Of a DNA stretch of 58,314 bases, positions 33,617-41,891 are shown piece after piece. Position numbers and translations under genes: made by a program. Within the stretch, counting starts at the first letter, position 1. Each line of letters starts with the position of its first letter. Location: contig NZ_RARC01000041.1 of NCBI RefSeq assembly GCF_003719305.1, forward strand, positions 1 to 58,314. Direction: 5' to 3'. Below the pieces are notes generated by a model. That model searched no databases and had not been told where the DNA came from. It was given only the letters and a program-made list of their open reading frames with translations. This DNA comes from Mycolicibacterium stellerae (lineage in GTDB: Bacteria > Actinomycetota > Actinomycetes > Mycobacteriales > Mycobacteriaceae).

Positions 33617-34339
33617 ATGGACGACGTGTTCCTCACCGGATTCCCGGCCGGCATGTTGGCCTGCAACTGCTATGTGCTGGCGCAACGTGCCGGGGCGGAC
33701 GCAATTGTCGTCGACCCGGGCCAGCGGGCCATGGGGCAGCTTCGCCGGATTCTGGACGAAAACCGGCTCACGCCCGCGGCCGTGCTGTTGACGCACGGCC
33801 ACATCGACCACATCTGGTCGGCGCAGAAGGTCGCCGACGCCTACGGCTGCCCGGCCTACATCCACCCCGAGGACCGCTTCATGTTGAGCGACCCGATCAA
33901 GGGGTTCGGGCGGGGTTTGATCGGGGGCTTCGCCACCTCCGCGTTCGGCGCGCTGTTCCGCGAACCCAAGCAGGTGGTGGAACTGGACCGCGACGGCGAC
34001 AAGATCGACATCGGCGACACCAGCAGCATCACCGTGACCATCGACCACACGCCGGGCCATACCCGCGGTTCGGTGGTGTTCCGGGTCGAGGGGGATGTGC
34101 CGCGCCCGCGAGGAGCGGAAAATGCCAGAGAGATCGCCTTCACCGGGGACACGCTGTTCCGCCAGTCGGTCGGCCGCACTGACCTCCCCGGGGGCAGTGG
34201 CCGAGACCTCCTCGGGTCGATTGTGACAAAACTGATGGTGCTCGACGACGACACCGTGGTACTACCTGGGCACGGCGAGACGTCGACCATCGGCTTCGAA
34301 CGCCGAGCCAACCCATTCCTCGAAGGTTTGACTTTGTGA
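33617..34339 (+). CDS. Metallo-beta-lactamase-fold hydrolase, glyoxalase II-like
   Basis: The 240-residue protein has the metal ligands of the glyoxalase II/MBL group: LLTHGHIDHIWSAQKV (HxHxDH), DHTPGHTRGSVVF, FTGDTLFRQSVGRTDL and LPGHGETSTI. It may hydrolyse S-lactoyl-type thioesters; mycobacteria use mycothiol, so the substrate would differ from glutathione-based glyoxalase II. I choose the ATG at 33617 over the open upstream frame because it begins the conserved FLTGFPAGMLACNCYVL. It matches Rv2581c in place. Its stop overlaps the hisS GTG start. Confidence 0.9.
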   Translation: MDDVFLTGFPAGMLACNCYVLAQRAGADAIVVDPGQRAMGQLRRILDENRLTPAAVLLTHGHIDHIWSAQKVADAYGCPAYIHPEDRFMLSDPIKGFGRGLIGGFATSAFGALFREPKQVVELDRDGDKIDIGDTSSITVTIDHTPGHTRGSVVFRVEGDVPRPRGAENAREIAFTGDTLFRQSVGRTDLPGGSGRDLLGSIVTKLMVLDDDTVVLPGHGETSTIGFERRANPFLEGLTL

Positions 34340-35595
34340 ATCAGTTCCAGGCGCCCAAGGGCGTGCCCGACTACCTGCCCCCGGAGTCCGCGCAATTCGT
34401 CGCGGTGCGCGACGGTCTGCTGGCCGCCGCACGCGGCGCGGGCTACGCCGACGCCGAGTTGCCGATCTTCGAGGACACCGCGCTGTTCGCGCGCGGAGTC
34501 GGGGAGTCAACGGATGTGGTCAGCAAGGAGATGTACACCTTCGCCGACCGGGGAGACCGCTCGGTGACTCTGCGGCCGGAGGGCACCGCAGGTGTGATTC
34601 GCGCGGTGATCGAACACGGACTTGACCGCGGCGCGCTACCGGTCAAGCTCTGTTATTCGGGGCCGTTCTTCCGGTACGAGCGTCCGCAGGCGGGCCGTTA
34701 CCGGCAGCTGCAGCAGGTCGGGGTGGAGGCCATCGGTGTCGACGACCCGATGCTCGACGCCGAGGTGATCGCGGTCGCCGACGCCGGCTTCCGATCGCTT
34801 GGTCTTGACGGGTTCCGGTTGGAGATCACCTCGCTTGGCGATGACAGCTGCCGACCGCAGTACCGAGAACTGTTGCAGGACTTCCTGTTCAAGCTCAACC
34901 TCGATGACGAAACCCGTCGACGCGCGCAGATCAATCCGCTGCGGGTGCTCGACGACAAGCGGCCACACATCAAGGAGATGACCGCCGACGCGCCGGTCAT
35001 GCTCGACCACCTTTCCGATACCGCCAAGCAACATTTCGACAGCGTTCTGGCGCACCTCGATGCGGCCGGGGTCCCGTATGCGATCAACCCGCGGATGGTG
35101 CGAGGGCTGGACTACTACACCAAGACCACGTTCGAGTTCGTCCACGACGGCCTTGGCGCGCAGTCCGGCATCGGCGGCGGTGGGCGCTACGACGGGCTGA
35201 TGGCACAGCTCGGCGGTAAGGACCTGTCGGGCATCGGGTTCGGGCTCGGCGTCGACCGCGCGGTGCTGGCGTTGAAGGCCGAGGGCAAGACGATCGGCGA
35301 CGGTGCCAGGGTCGAGGTGTTCGGTGTGCCCCTCGGTGAGCAGGCCAGAGCGCGACTGTTTGTGCTCGCCGCCCAGCTTCGGGCGGCGGGCGTACGCGTC
35401 GATCTCGCTTTCGGCGACCGCGGCATGAAGGGTGCCATGCGCGCAGCGGACCGATCCGGCGCGTCGATCGCGCTGGTGGCGGGTGACCGCGACATCGAGG
35501 CGGGCACCATCGGCGTGAAGGACCTGTCGACGGGGGAGCAGGTCGACGTGCCCGTCGATGACGTTGTGACGGAAGTGCTTTCGCGGTGTCGTTGA
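34336..35595 (+). CDS. hisS: Histidyl-tRNA synthetase
   Basis: HisRS charges tRNA-His. The 419-residue class II synthetase shows motif 1 in the N-terminal region, motif 2 (CYSGPFFRYERPQAGRYRQLQQVGVEAIG), the histidine-specific GLDYYTKTTFEF (HisA) and motif 3 (GIGFGLGVDRAVLAL), and a C-terminal anticodon-binding domain. The GTG start at 34336 overlaps the preceding stop (GTGA). As in M. tuberculosis, it follows the MBL gene; the next gene differs (dhaA there, an amidohydrolase here). Confidence 0.97.
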   Translation: MNQFQAPKGVPDYLPPESAQFVAVRDGLLAAARGAGYADAELPIFEDTALFARGVGESTDVVSKEMYTFADRGDRSVTLRPEGTAGVIRAVIEHGLDRGALPVKLCYSGPFFRYERPQAGRYRQLQQVGVEAIGVDDPMLDAEVIAVADAGFRSLGLDGFRLEITSLGDDSCRPQYRELLQDFLFKLNLDDETRRRAQINPLRVLDDKRPHIKEMTADAPVMLDHLSDTAKQHFDSVLAHLDAAGVPYAINPRMVRGLDYYTKTTFEFVHDGLGAQSGIGGGGRYDGLMAQLGGKDLSGIGFGLGVDRAVLALKAEGKTIGDGARVEVFGVPLGEQARARLFVLAAQLRAAGVRVDLAFGDRGMKGAMRAADRSGASIALVAGDRDIEAGTIGVKDLSTGEQVDVPVDDVVTEVLSRCR

Positions 35596-36590
35596 TCACG
35601 CTCGAGGAGCATTTTGCGTGGGATCCGGCGAGCGCCGACAATGTTGTCGCCACATGGTTGCAGTCCAACAATCCTGTCGGATACCAGCGGTTGTACGACA
35701 GGGGTCCGCTACGTCTCGAGCAGATGGACGCCGCCGGTATCGATTTCCAGATCATGTCGCTGTTCGACCCGGGTGTTCAGGAGGAGACCGACATCGGGCG
35801 CGCGATCGACCTCGCCCGCCGCGCCAACGATGAGCTCGCCGACACCGTGCGGGAGAATCCGAACCGGTTCGGTGGTTTCGCGACGCTTGCGACCCAGGAT
35901 CCGGCCGCAGCGGAAGTCGAACTCGATCGTGCCGTCACCGAGCTCGGCCTGGTCGGTGCGCTCATCAACGGGCATTGTCAGGGCCGCTATCTCGACGACC
36001 CTGCGTATGAGGGGCTCTTCGGCCGCGCCGAAGCGTTGGGTGCACCGGTATACCTGCACCCCACGACACCGCATCCTGCGGTGATGGCGGCGTGGTTCGC
36101 TCCGTATGTCGCCGACGGCCTGCACCTGGCGTCATGGGGGTTCGCCGCCGAGGCGGGCACGCACGCCCTGCGGCTGATCTACTCGGGTTTATTCGACAGG
36201 TTTCCGAGACTGCAGATGATCATCGGCCACCTCGGCGAGATGCTGCCGTTCGCCGCCTATCGCATCGACCGCTACTACGGGCTCGGCGGTGAAGGCGGTT
36301 CCAGCCGCGGGCTGCAACACCTGCCGTCGGAGTATCTGCTCAGGAACTTCTACGTCACGACGAGTGGTAATTTCTGCCCGCCCGCTTTCGCGTGCACGCT
36401 CGACGTGATGGGCGCCGACCGGGTGATGTTCTCGGTGGATTATCCGATGGACGACAACCAGGACGGCGCGCAGTTTCTGGCGTCATATCCGATGGACGAC
36501 GCCACGCGTCGGAAGGTCAGCTCGGAGAACGCGGTTCGGCTGTTCGGCGATCGGATTCCCGCTTACCTGGGCGCCGACGGCGGATCATAA
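35586..36590 (+). CDS. Amidohydrolase-2 family protein (gamma-resorcylate decarboxylase-like)
   Basis: The 334-residue TIM-barrel protein has the amidohydrolase 2 features: an N-terminal LEEHFAW in place of HxH, PVYLHPTTPHP, IIGHLGEMLPF with the barrel His, and SVDYPMDDNQDG with the terminal Asp. The E-x-H start and the GHLGE motif are typical of zinc or manganese decarboxylases acting on aromatic acids (resorcylate, ACMS-like), so decarboxylation is more likely than amide hydrolysis. GTG start at 35586 overlaps the last ten bases of hisS. Confidence 0.85.
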   Translation: MSLITLEEHFAWDPASADNVVATWLQSNNPVGYQRLYDRGPLRLEQMDAAGIDFQIMSLFDPGVQEETDIGRAIDLARRANDELADTVRENPNRFGGFATLATQDPAAAEVELDRAVTELGLVGALINGHCQGRYLDDPAYEGLFGRAEALGAPVYLHPTTPHPAVMAAWFAPYVADGLHLASWGFAAEAGTHALRLIYSGLFDRFPRLQMIIGHLGEMLPFAAYRIDRYYGLGGEGGSSRGLQHLPSEYLLRNFYVTTSGNFCPPAFACTLDVMGADRVMFSVDYPMDDNQDGAQFLASYPMDDATRRKVSSENAVRLFGDRIPAYLGADGGS

Positions 36591-37706
36591 TTCGAAGACC
36601 TGCCCGTCGCGGGCGACGGTGATCTTGCCCGAGTAGTGCTTTCCGACGGCGTCGAGCCAATCGGACTCGGGTAGATCGGTTGGCGAGTAGTGGCTCAGAA
36701 TCACGTGCTTTGCGTCGGCGGCTGCGGCGACCTCGCCCACTTGCTCCGCCGAGGTGTGCGAGCTCTTCAGGTAGTTCGGGGGGAACCTGTTGTGGTAGTA
36801 CGCATCATCGAGGCTGAACTGCGCCTCGTGCACGAGGATATCCGTGCCCCCGGCCAGCGCGATGAGGTTGTCCGACTTGGTGGTGTCACCCGAGAAGGTA
36901 ACGGATACACCGGACTTCGCCAGATCGAAGCGAAAGCCGAACGCCGGGTACACGTCGTAGTGGGCTACCAAGGTAGCCGTCACCGCCACGTTGTCATCCG
37001 TGACGACGGGAAACGGGGCGGTCCTCGGCGACCTGTTGCGGTAGTCCGATCCCGGTGGCACCGCGATCTCGGTGACCTTCGCGAGCTTCTGGATGTCGTC
37101 GGTACCCATGTCGCGGATGAAGATGTTGTCGGTGTACGCGAAGGCCTGCTGCAGCAGTGCGGTGGTGGCGGCCAGTCCCGGCGCCGGGTCCTTTGGATTG
37201 ATCGTCGCGGGATCAGAGTTGCCGACCCGGCTCGGCGGCAGCCCGCCCGCTGGGCCTGGGCCGTAAATCGTCACGGGGGCTTTCCCCTTTGCGGCCGTGT
37301 AGCCACCCGAGAGGAAGAAGCTGAAGTAGTCGACGATGTGGTCGGTGTGCAGATGGGTGATGAACAAGCTCTTCAGATCGTCAAATCGCAAGCCCGCGTT
37401 GGTGAAAGCGTTCAGAGAGCCAAGGCCGCAGTCGATCTGGTAGAGGTCGCTACCGATCTTCAGGGTCGACGATATGCCGGTCTTGCCCGGAACCGGTGGC
37501 GGCCCGGCTTGAACACCCAAGGTGATGAGCGCATCATCGGGCAGCGTGTGAGGCGACTCTTGTGGGGCAGCCGAACTACAGGCCGACGTGCCGAGAACGG
37601 CTCCGCCGACAAGGGCGCCCATCGAGGCCGTCAACATAGACCGTCGCGAGATCCCCCGATGGCCGTGGGCGCAACCGCATGCCGCGGGCTCGTTCACCGT
37701 CGTCAC
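36585..37706 (-). CDS. Tat-exported lipoprotein with metallo-beta-lactamase fold
   Basis: The 373-residue product starts at the GTG at 37706, which overlaps the stop of the preceding gene (GTGA). Its N-terminus has a twin-arginine motif (GISRRSMLTAS, Arg21-Arg22), a hydrophobic stretch and a lipobox (GTSAC, Cys43), so it is probably folded in the cytoplasm with metal and exported by Tat as a lipoprotein. The MBL domain has FITHLHTDHIVDY, FSGDTTKSDN, VHEAQFS and HTSAEQVGEVA...ILSHYSPTD, resembling RNase Z/arylsulfatase-type phosphodiesterases. The substrate is unknown; an extracytoplasmic ester or phosphodiester is possible. It converges with the amidohydrolase, overlapping by six bases. Confidence 0.85.
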   Translation of the reverse strand: MTTVNEPAACGCAHGHRGISRRSMLTASMGALVGGAVLGTSACSSAAPQESPHTLPDDALITLGVQAGPPPVPGKTGISSTLKIGSDLYQIDCGLGSLNAFTNAGLRFDDLKSLFITHLHTDHIVDYFSFFLSGGYTAAKGKAPVTIYGPGPAGGLPPSRVGNSDPATINPKDPAPGLAATTALLQQAFAYTDNIFIRDMGTDDIQKLAKVTEIAVPPGSDYRNRSPRTAPFPVVTDDNVAVTATLVAHYDVYPAFGFRFDLAKSGVSVTFSGDTTKSDNLIALAGGTDILVHEAQFSLDDAYYHNRFPPNYLKSSHTSAEQVGEVAAAADAKHVILSHYSPTDLPESDWLDAVGKHYSGKITVARDGQVFEL

Positions 37707-38245
37707 GATCCCTTGGCCGTCGCGGTCAGTATCTGGTCGATGTTGCCGATTCCGCCGTCGAACGGGTTTCCGCGCTTCAGAACGAGGGTTCCGCCGGGGG
37801 TGATCGCCACCAGTTTCGGTGAGCTCGAGCCGATCTGGAGTTGTCGCGCGAAACGCACCTGGTTCAGCTGCACCAGCGCACCGCCGCGGTAACTGAACAG
37901 TCCGAGCTTGCGGTCGATGACGGCGACTGGGCGGCATTCCTTCAACGCCTGCCTGCGGCGCTGCCGCATTTTGCGCACCACCAGAAATGTCAGCACGGCG
38001 AACACGAGCCCGACAGCCAGGAAGATCGCACCCAGTGTCCGCGACGGCATGTCTGCGATCAGTGCGACAACGCCGAAGCCGCCGACCACGAGGGTGATCA
38101 CCCCAAGCACGAACGCGAACGTCGCCAGCGCGCTGGTACGACGGTCGATGACCAGCACCCGACGTCCGTCGTCGGTGACTAGCAATCCACCCGTATCGGC
38201 GAGAATCTGCGGCTCTGTTGGCGTGGTCACGCCTGCAGCATGCAC
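37703..38245 (-). CDS. Hypothetical two-helix membrane protein
   Basis: The 180-residue protein has two adjacent transmembrane helices (~40-62 and ~70-92) followed by a basic RKMRQRRRQALKE loop and a C-terminal domain that reads like a PH-like beta-rich region (VAVIDRKLGLFSYRGGALVQLNQV). No known family was recognised. It immediately precedes and overlaps the Tat-lipoprotein MBL, so the pair is one operon. The start could also be the GTG at 38230. Confidence 0.7.
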   Translation of the reverse strand: MHAAGVTTPTEPQILADTGGLLVTDDGRRVLVIDRRTSALATFAFVLGVITLVVGGFGVVALIADMPSRTLGAIFLAVGLVFAVLTFLVVRKMRQRRRQALKECRPVAVIDRKLGLFSYRGGALVQLNQVRFARQLQIGSSSPKLVAITPGGTLVLKRGNPFDGGIGNIDQILTATAKGS

Positions 38246-38305
38246 ACTCGCGGGCCGCGAGCGCGCGCATTTGTACAGAAATCGACGGCGTGTCGTGTAC
38301 AGACA

Positions 38306-38327
38306 CTCCCCCTAGTAACACGGGGAG
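38306..38327. terminator. GC-rich hairpin downstream of urtE
   Basis: CTCCCC (38306-38311) pairs with GGGGAG (38322-38327) around a ten-base loop, 27 bases past the end of urtE. It separates the urt operon from the 37703-38245 gene on the same strand. No U-tract is present. Confidence 0.5.
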
Positions 38328-38353
38328 GTGCCCCCCGCTCGCGGTGCGTCGGG

Positions 38354-39046
38354 TCAGATGGCCATTGCGGCGCGGACGTCTTCCTCGGACGCCGAGCCAC
38401 CGGTACCGCTCGACGTGACGCGGCCCGACTCCAGGATGTAGTAGTTCTGCGACGACTCGAGCGCGAAACCGATGTGCTGCTCAACGAGCAGGACACCGAG
38501 GTCGCCGCGCTTGGTCAGCTCGGTGATCACCGACTCGATCTCGGCGACCACCGACGGCTGGATGCCCTCGGTCGGCTCGTCGAGAATCAGGCACTTGGGG
38601 CTGGTGATCAGTGCGCGTGCGATTGCCAACTGCTGACGTTGTCCACCGGACAGCAGCCCGGCTCGCCGGGTCAGCAATTCCTTGAGCGCAGGAAACAGGT
38701 CGAGTTGCGCGTCGATCAGCTGCCTGCCGTTCTTCCTGCCGTCGGCGACGACCTGGAGGTTCTCGGCGGTGGTCAGCTGGCCGAACGACTGCTGGCCCTG
38801 CGGCACGTAGGCCAGGCCGCGGGCCACCCGCGCGCTCGGCCGCAGCTTGGTGATGTCCTCGCCGTTGAAAACCACCTCGCCCGCGGTGCATTTCAACAGT
38901 CCGACCGCCGCCCGCAGCAGCGTCGTCTTGCCCGCCCCGTTGTGGCCCATCACCGCGGCCACCCCGTCGGAGGGCACCTCGATGCTGACGCCGTGCAAGA
39001 CTTCCGAGCGACCGTAGCCTGCACGTACATCGACAAGCTGAAGCAC
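38354..39046 (-). CDS. urtE: Urea ABC transporter ATP-binding protein UrtE
   Basis: This 230-residue ABC ATPase has Walker A GHNGAGKTTLL, signature LLSGGQRQQLAIARAL and Walker B CLILDEPTEGIQPS. The EGIQPS following Walker B, together with the adjacent four genes, is characteristic of UrtE rather than LivF. It powers urea uptake with UrtD. Its GTG start overlaps the urtD stop by one base. It is the last gene of the urtABCDE operon. Confidence 0.92.
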   Translation of the reverse strand: MLQLVDVRAGYGRSEVLHGVSIEVPSDGVAAVMGHNGAGKTTLLRAAVGLLKCTAGEVVFNGEDITKLRPSARVARGLAYVPQGQQSFGQLTTAENLQVVADGRKNGRQLIDAQLDLFPALKELLTRRAGLLSGGQRQQLAIARALITSPKCLILDEPTEGIQPSVVAEIESVITELTKRGDLGVLLVEQHIGFALESSQNYYILESGRVTSSGTGGSASEEDVRAAMAI

Positions 39047-39870
39047 TATGAGCTCTCCTCGATAAGTTCGTCGGGAATACCGTCCGCGCCTGCCGCCGCC
39101 GTGCCCAGGTAGACCTCCTGGACTTTGGGATCGGCCTGCACCTCGGACACGGACCCCTCGGCGATCACCTTTCCGCGGGCAAGCACAGAGACCGACGTCG
39201 CGAAGGCGCGCATGAAGTCCATGTCGTGCTCGACGACGACGACCGTGCGCTCACCACCGATGCGACGCAACAGGTTCCCGGTCTCCTCGCGTTCCTCGGC
39301 GCTCATGCCCGCGACGGGTTCGTCGAGCAGTAGCACGTCGGCGTTCTGCACGAGCAGCATGCCGATCTCCAGCCACTGCTTCTGCCCGTGTGCCAACACC
39401 CCCGCGGGCTTGTCGGCCAGATCGGTCAAACCGGTTGTCTCCAGAGCCTCTTCGATCGACGGCAGGACCCCCTTGCGGCGGCGCAACAGTGTCCATGCCG
39501 AACGGCCCGCGCCCGCCGCGATGTCCAGGTTCTGCAAAACGGTCAGTTGCTCGAACACGCTGGCGGTCTGGAAGGTGCGGCCGACGCCCCGCCGGGCGAT
39601 CTGGTGCACTTTCTTGCCAAGCAGTTCCACACCGGATTTGTTCACCGATCCGGTCGCGGGTACCAGACCGGTGATGGCGTCGATAACCGTGGTCTTGCCG
39701 GCGCCGTTGGGCCCGATCAGAAATCGCAGATCGCCCTGGAACAAGGTGAGGTCGACATCGCTGACTGCCTTGAACCCGTCGAAATCGACTGTCAGGCCGC
39801 GGACTTCGAGGTACTGGGTACCCATGCCGACGTTGCCGCCATGCGTCGGTTCTGTCTCGGTAGTGGTCAT
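39046..39870 (-). CDS. urtD: Urea ABC transporter ATP-binding protein UrtD
   Basis: The 274-residue ATPase starts with MTTTETEPTHGG and has LTVDFDGFKAVSDVDL, Walker A GPNGAGKTTVIDAITG, the LAHGQKQWLEIGMLL signature variant typical of UrtD, and Walker B VLLLDEPVAGMSAEE. The open frame extends to 40956 but that part is a shadow of urtC; the ATG at 39870 overlaps the urtC stop (ATGA). It forms the ATPase pair with UrtE. Confidence 0.93.
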   Translation of the reverse strand: MTTTETEPTHGGNVGMGTQYLEVRGLTVDFDGFKAVSDVDLTLFQGDLRFLIGPNGAGKTTVIDAITGLVPATGSVNKSGVELLGKKVHQIARRGVGRTFQTASVFEQLTVLQNLDIAAGAGRSAWTLLRRRKGVLPSIEEALETTGLTDLADKPAGVLAHGQKQWLEIGMLLVQNADVLLLDEPVAGMSAEEREETGNLLRRIGGERTVVVVEHDMDFMRAFATSVSVLARGKVIAEGSVSEVQADPKVQEVYLGTAAAGADGIPDELIEESS

Positions 39871-41003
39871 AAGCCCGCACCCACCTTTTCCGTCTCGGAT
39901 TCGGGGGATGGCGCCTCTTCGGGCCGTTCCTTGCGCCGACGCCGCAACCGCGCGAACAACGCACCAAGCCCTGCGAACCCGGCCGGGAAGAATCCGACGA
40001 CGACGATGAACAACAGACCCTGTGCGTACGTCCACTCCGACGGAAAGCGTTCGGAGAACAGCGTTTGCGCCCACGCCACACCGATGGCGCCGAGCACCGG
40101 CCCGAGCAGGGTGGTCCGTCCGCCGATCGCCACACCGATCAGGAACGCGATCGAGGGCAGGATGCCTACCTGCGAGGGCGCGATGAAGCCGACGATCGGC
40201 GCGAACAGCGCACCCGCGATGCTGGCGAACAGCGCGGCGACGGTGTAGGCCACCACCTTGATGTTGGCCGGGTCGTAGCCGAGGAAGCGCACCCGCTCTT
40301 CGCCGTCGCGGACCGCCACCAACAGCTCGCCGTAGCGGCTCTGCATCAGCTGGCGTACCACCGCGACGACGATCAGCAGTGTCCCCGCCGCGATGAAGTA
40401 CAGCATCCGCCGGTTGGCCGGATCGTTGAGGGTAAACCCGAAGAATGTGCGAAACCTGTTGAGCCCGTTGCTGCCTCCCAGGCCGGTCTGGCCGACCAGC
40501 AGGATTGCCAGCGCCGCGGCGAGCGCCTGCGACAGGATCGCGAAGTAGGCGCCCTTGACTCGCCGCTTGAACACGCCGAAGCCCAGCGCGGCCGCGACGG
40601 CCGTCGGCAGCGCGACGATGGCCAGCAGGGTGAAGGCGGGGGAGGCGAACGGCTCCCAGTACGACGGTAACTCGCGCACCCCCGCGATCTGCATGAAGTC
40701 GGGCACCTCGTCGCCGCGCAGCTGCGCGTCGGCGATCTTCAGATGCATGCCCATCATGTAGCCGCCGAGTCCGAAGAAGACGCCCTGACCCAGCACCAGC
40801 ATTCCGCCACGACCCCACGCCAGCCCGATACCGACCGCCACGATCGCGAAGCACAAGAACTTGCCAAGCAGGCTGAGCCGGAAGTCGGACAGCGCGATCG
40901 GCGCGATCCCGAAGAGCGCTACCGCAGCCACACCGAAGCCGGCCCACGTCTGCCAACGGCCCAGCACGCCTGCGGACGTGAGGAGCGATTTGGTCCCAGT
41001 CAC
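39867..41003 (-). CDS. urtC: Urea ABC transporter permease UrtC
   Basis: This 378-residue integral membrane protein of the LivM type has about ten helices and the permease motif YRVLFIAAG...-like GEERVRFLGYDPANIKVVAYTVAALFASIAGALFAP region. Together with UrtB it forms the membrane channel. GTG start at 41003 overlaps the urtB stop by four bases. The C-terminal tail is rich in Arg/Glu and cytoplasmic. Confidence 0.92.
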   Translation of the reverse strand: MTGTKSLLTSAGVLGRWQTWAGFGVAAVALFGIAPIALSDFRLSLLGKFLCFAIVAVGIGLAWGRGGMLVLGQGVFFGLGGYMMGMHLKIADAQLRGDEVPDFMQIAGVRELPSYWEPFASPAFTLLAIVALPTAVAAALGFGVFKRRVKGAYFAILSQALAAALAILLVGQTGLGGSNGLNRFRTFFGFTLNDPANRRMLYFIAAGTLLIVVAVVRQLMQSRYGELLVAVRDGEERVRFLGYDPANIKVVAYTVAALFASIAGALFAPIVGFIAPSQVGILPSIAFLIGVAIGGRTTLLGPVLGAIGVAWAQTLFSERFPSEWTYAQGLLFIVVVGFFPAGFAGLGALFARLRRRRKERPEEAPSPESETEKVGAGL

Positions 41004-41884
41004 GCGAGGCTCCTTGTCCGGACGGTGAACAGGCCTTGCGGCCGCACCTGCAGGAAGATCACGATGATGACGAACACGATGACCTTGGCCAGCGACGCTG
41101 TGGTGTTGTACTCGATGAACGAGTTGAGGAAGCCCAGCGCGAACGCCGCGATCACGGTGCCCTTGATCTGGCCGAGGCCGCCGACCACCACGACGAGGAA
41201 GGCGTCGATCAGGTAGCTCTGTCCGATCGTCGGGCTTGTGGAGCCGATCAGTGTCAGCGCGACGCCGGCCACCGCCGCCAGTCCCGAGCCGATGAAGAAG
41301 GTCGTGATGTCGGTCTTGCGCGACGAGATGCCGCTGGTCTCAGCGAGATCCCGGTTCTGCACGACCGCCCGGATCCGTCGTCCCATCGGGCTGACCTTCA
41401 ACACGATGGCCAACACCGCAACGCACACGATCGCCAACGCCAAGATGAAGATGCGGGTCTTGGGCACCACCGCGCCCAGGATCTCCATCCCGCCCGACAG
41501 CCACGCGGGGGCGACCACGTTCACCGCAGGTGCCCCGAAGATGTCGCGGGCCACCTGCTGCAGGATCAACCCGACGCCGAACGTCACAAGCAGGGTGTCC
41601 AACGGCCGGTCGTACATCCGCTGGATCAGGCTGGTTTCCAGCAGGGCGCCCATCGCGCCGCCGATCAGAAAGCCCACGACCAGCGAGATCAGCAGCGACG
41701 CACCTGCACTGGTCACGATCTGTTGCACCACATAGGCGGTGTAGCAGCCGGCCATGATGAACTCGCCGTGCGCCATGTTGATGACGCCCATCTGGCCAAA
41801 GGTCAGCGACAACCCAAGAGCAGCCAGCAACAGGATCGAACCGAGGCTCAATCCCGTTGCCAGCTGCCCGATTACAGCTTCCAT
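41000..41884 (-). CDS. urtB: Urea ABC transporter permease UrtB
   Basis: The 294-residue LivH-type permease has about eight helices with the conserved LGLSLTFGQMGVINMAHGEFIMAG near the N-terminus and ETSGISSRKTDITTFFIGSGLAAVAGVALT in the cytoplasmic EAA-like loop region. UrtB of cyanobacteria often carries an extra N-terminal domain; this one is the short form. It starts seven bases after urtA ends. Confidence 0.92.
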   Translation of the reverse strand: MEAVIGQLATGLSLGSILLLAALGLSLTFGQMGVINMAHGEFIMAGCYTAYVVQQIVTSAGASLLISLVVGFLIGGAMGALLETSLIQRMYDRPLDTLLVTFGVGLILQQVARDIFGAPAVNVVAPAWLSGGMEILGAVVPKTRIFILALAIVCVAVLAIVLKVSPMGRRIRAVVQNRDLAETSGISSRKTDITTFFIGSGLAAVAGVALTLIGSTSPTIGQSYLIDAFLVVVVGGLGQIKGTVIAAFALGFLNSFIEYNTTASLAKVIVFVIIVIFLQVRPQGLFTVRTRSLA

Positions 41885-41891
41885 ACCGTAA

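Noticed and set aside
36585..37706. Naming the Tat-lipoprotein MBL a beta-lactamase
   Set aside because: The metal motif and spacing (HLHTDH, FSGDT, ILSHYSP) are of the RNase Z/arylsulfatase group; drug hydrolysis is not supported by sequence.
39871..40956. Extension of the UrtD frame to 636 residues
   Set aside because: It is an Arg-rich shadow of urtC; the ATG at 39870 overlapping the urtC stop gives a normal UrtD.
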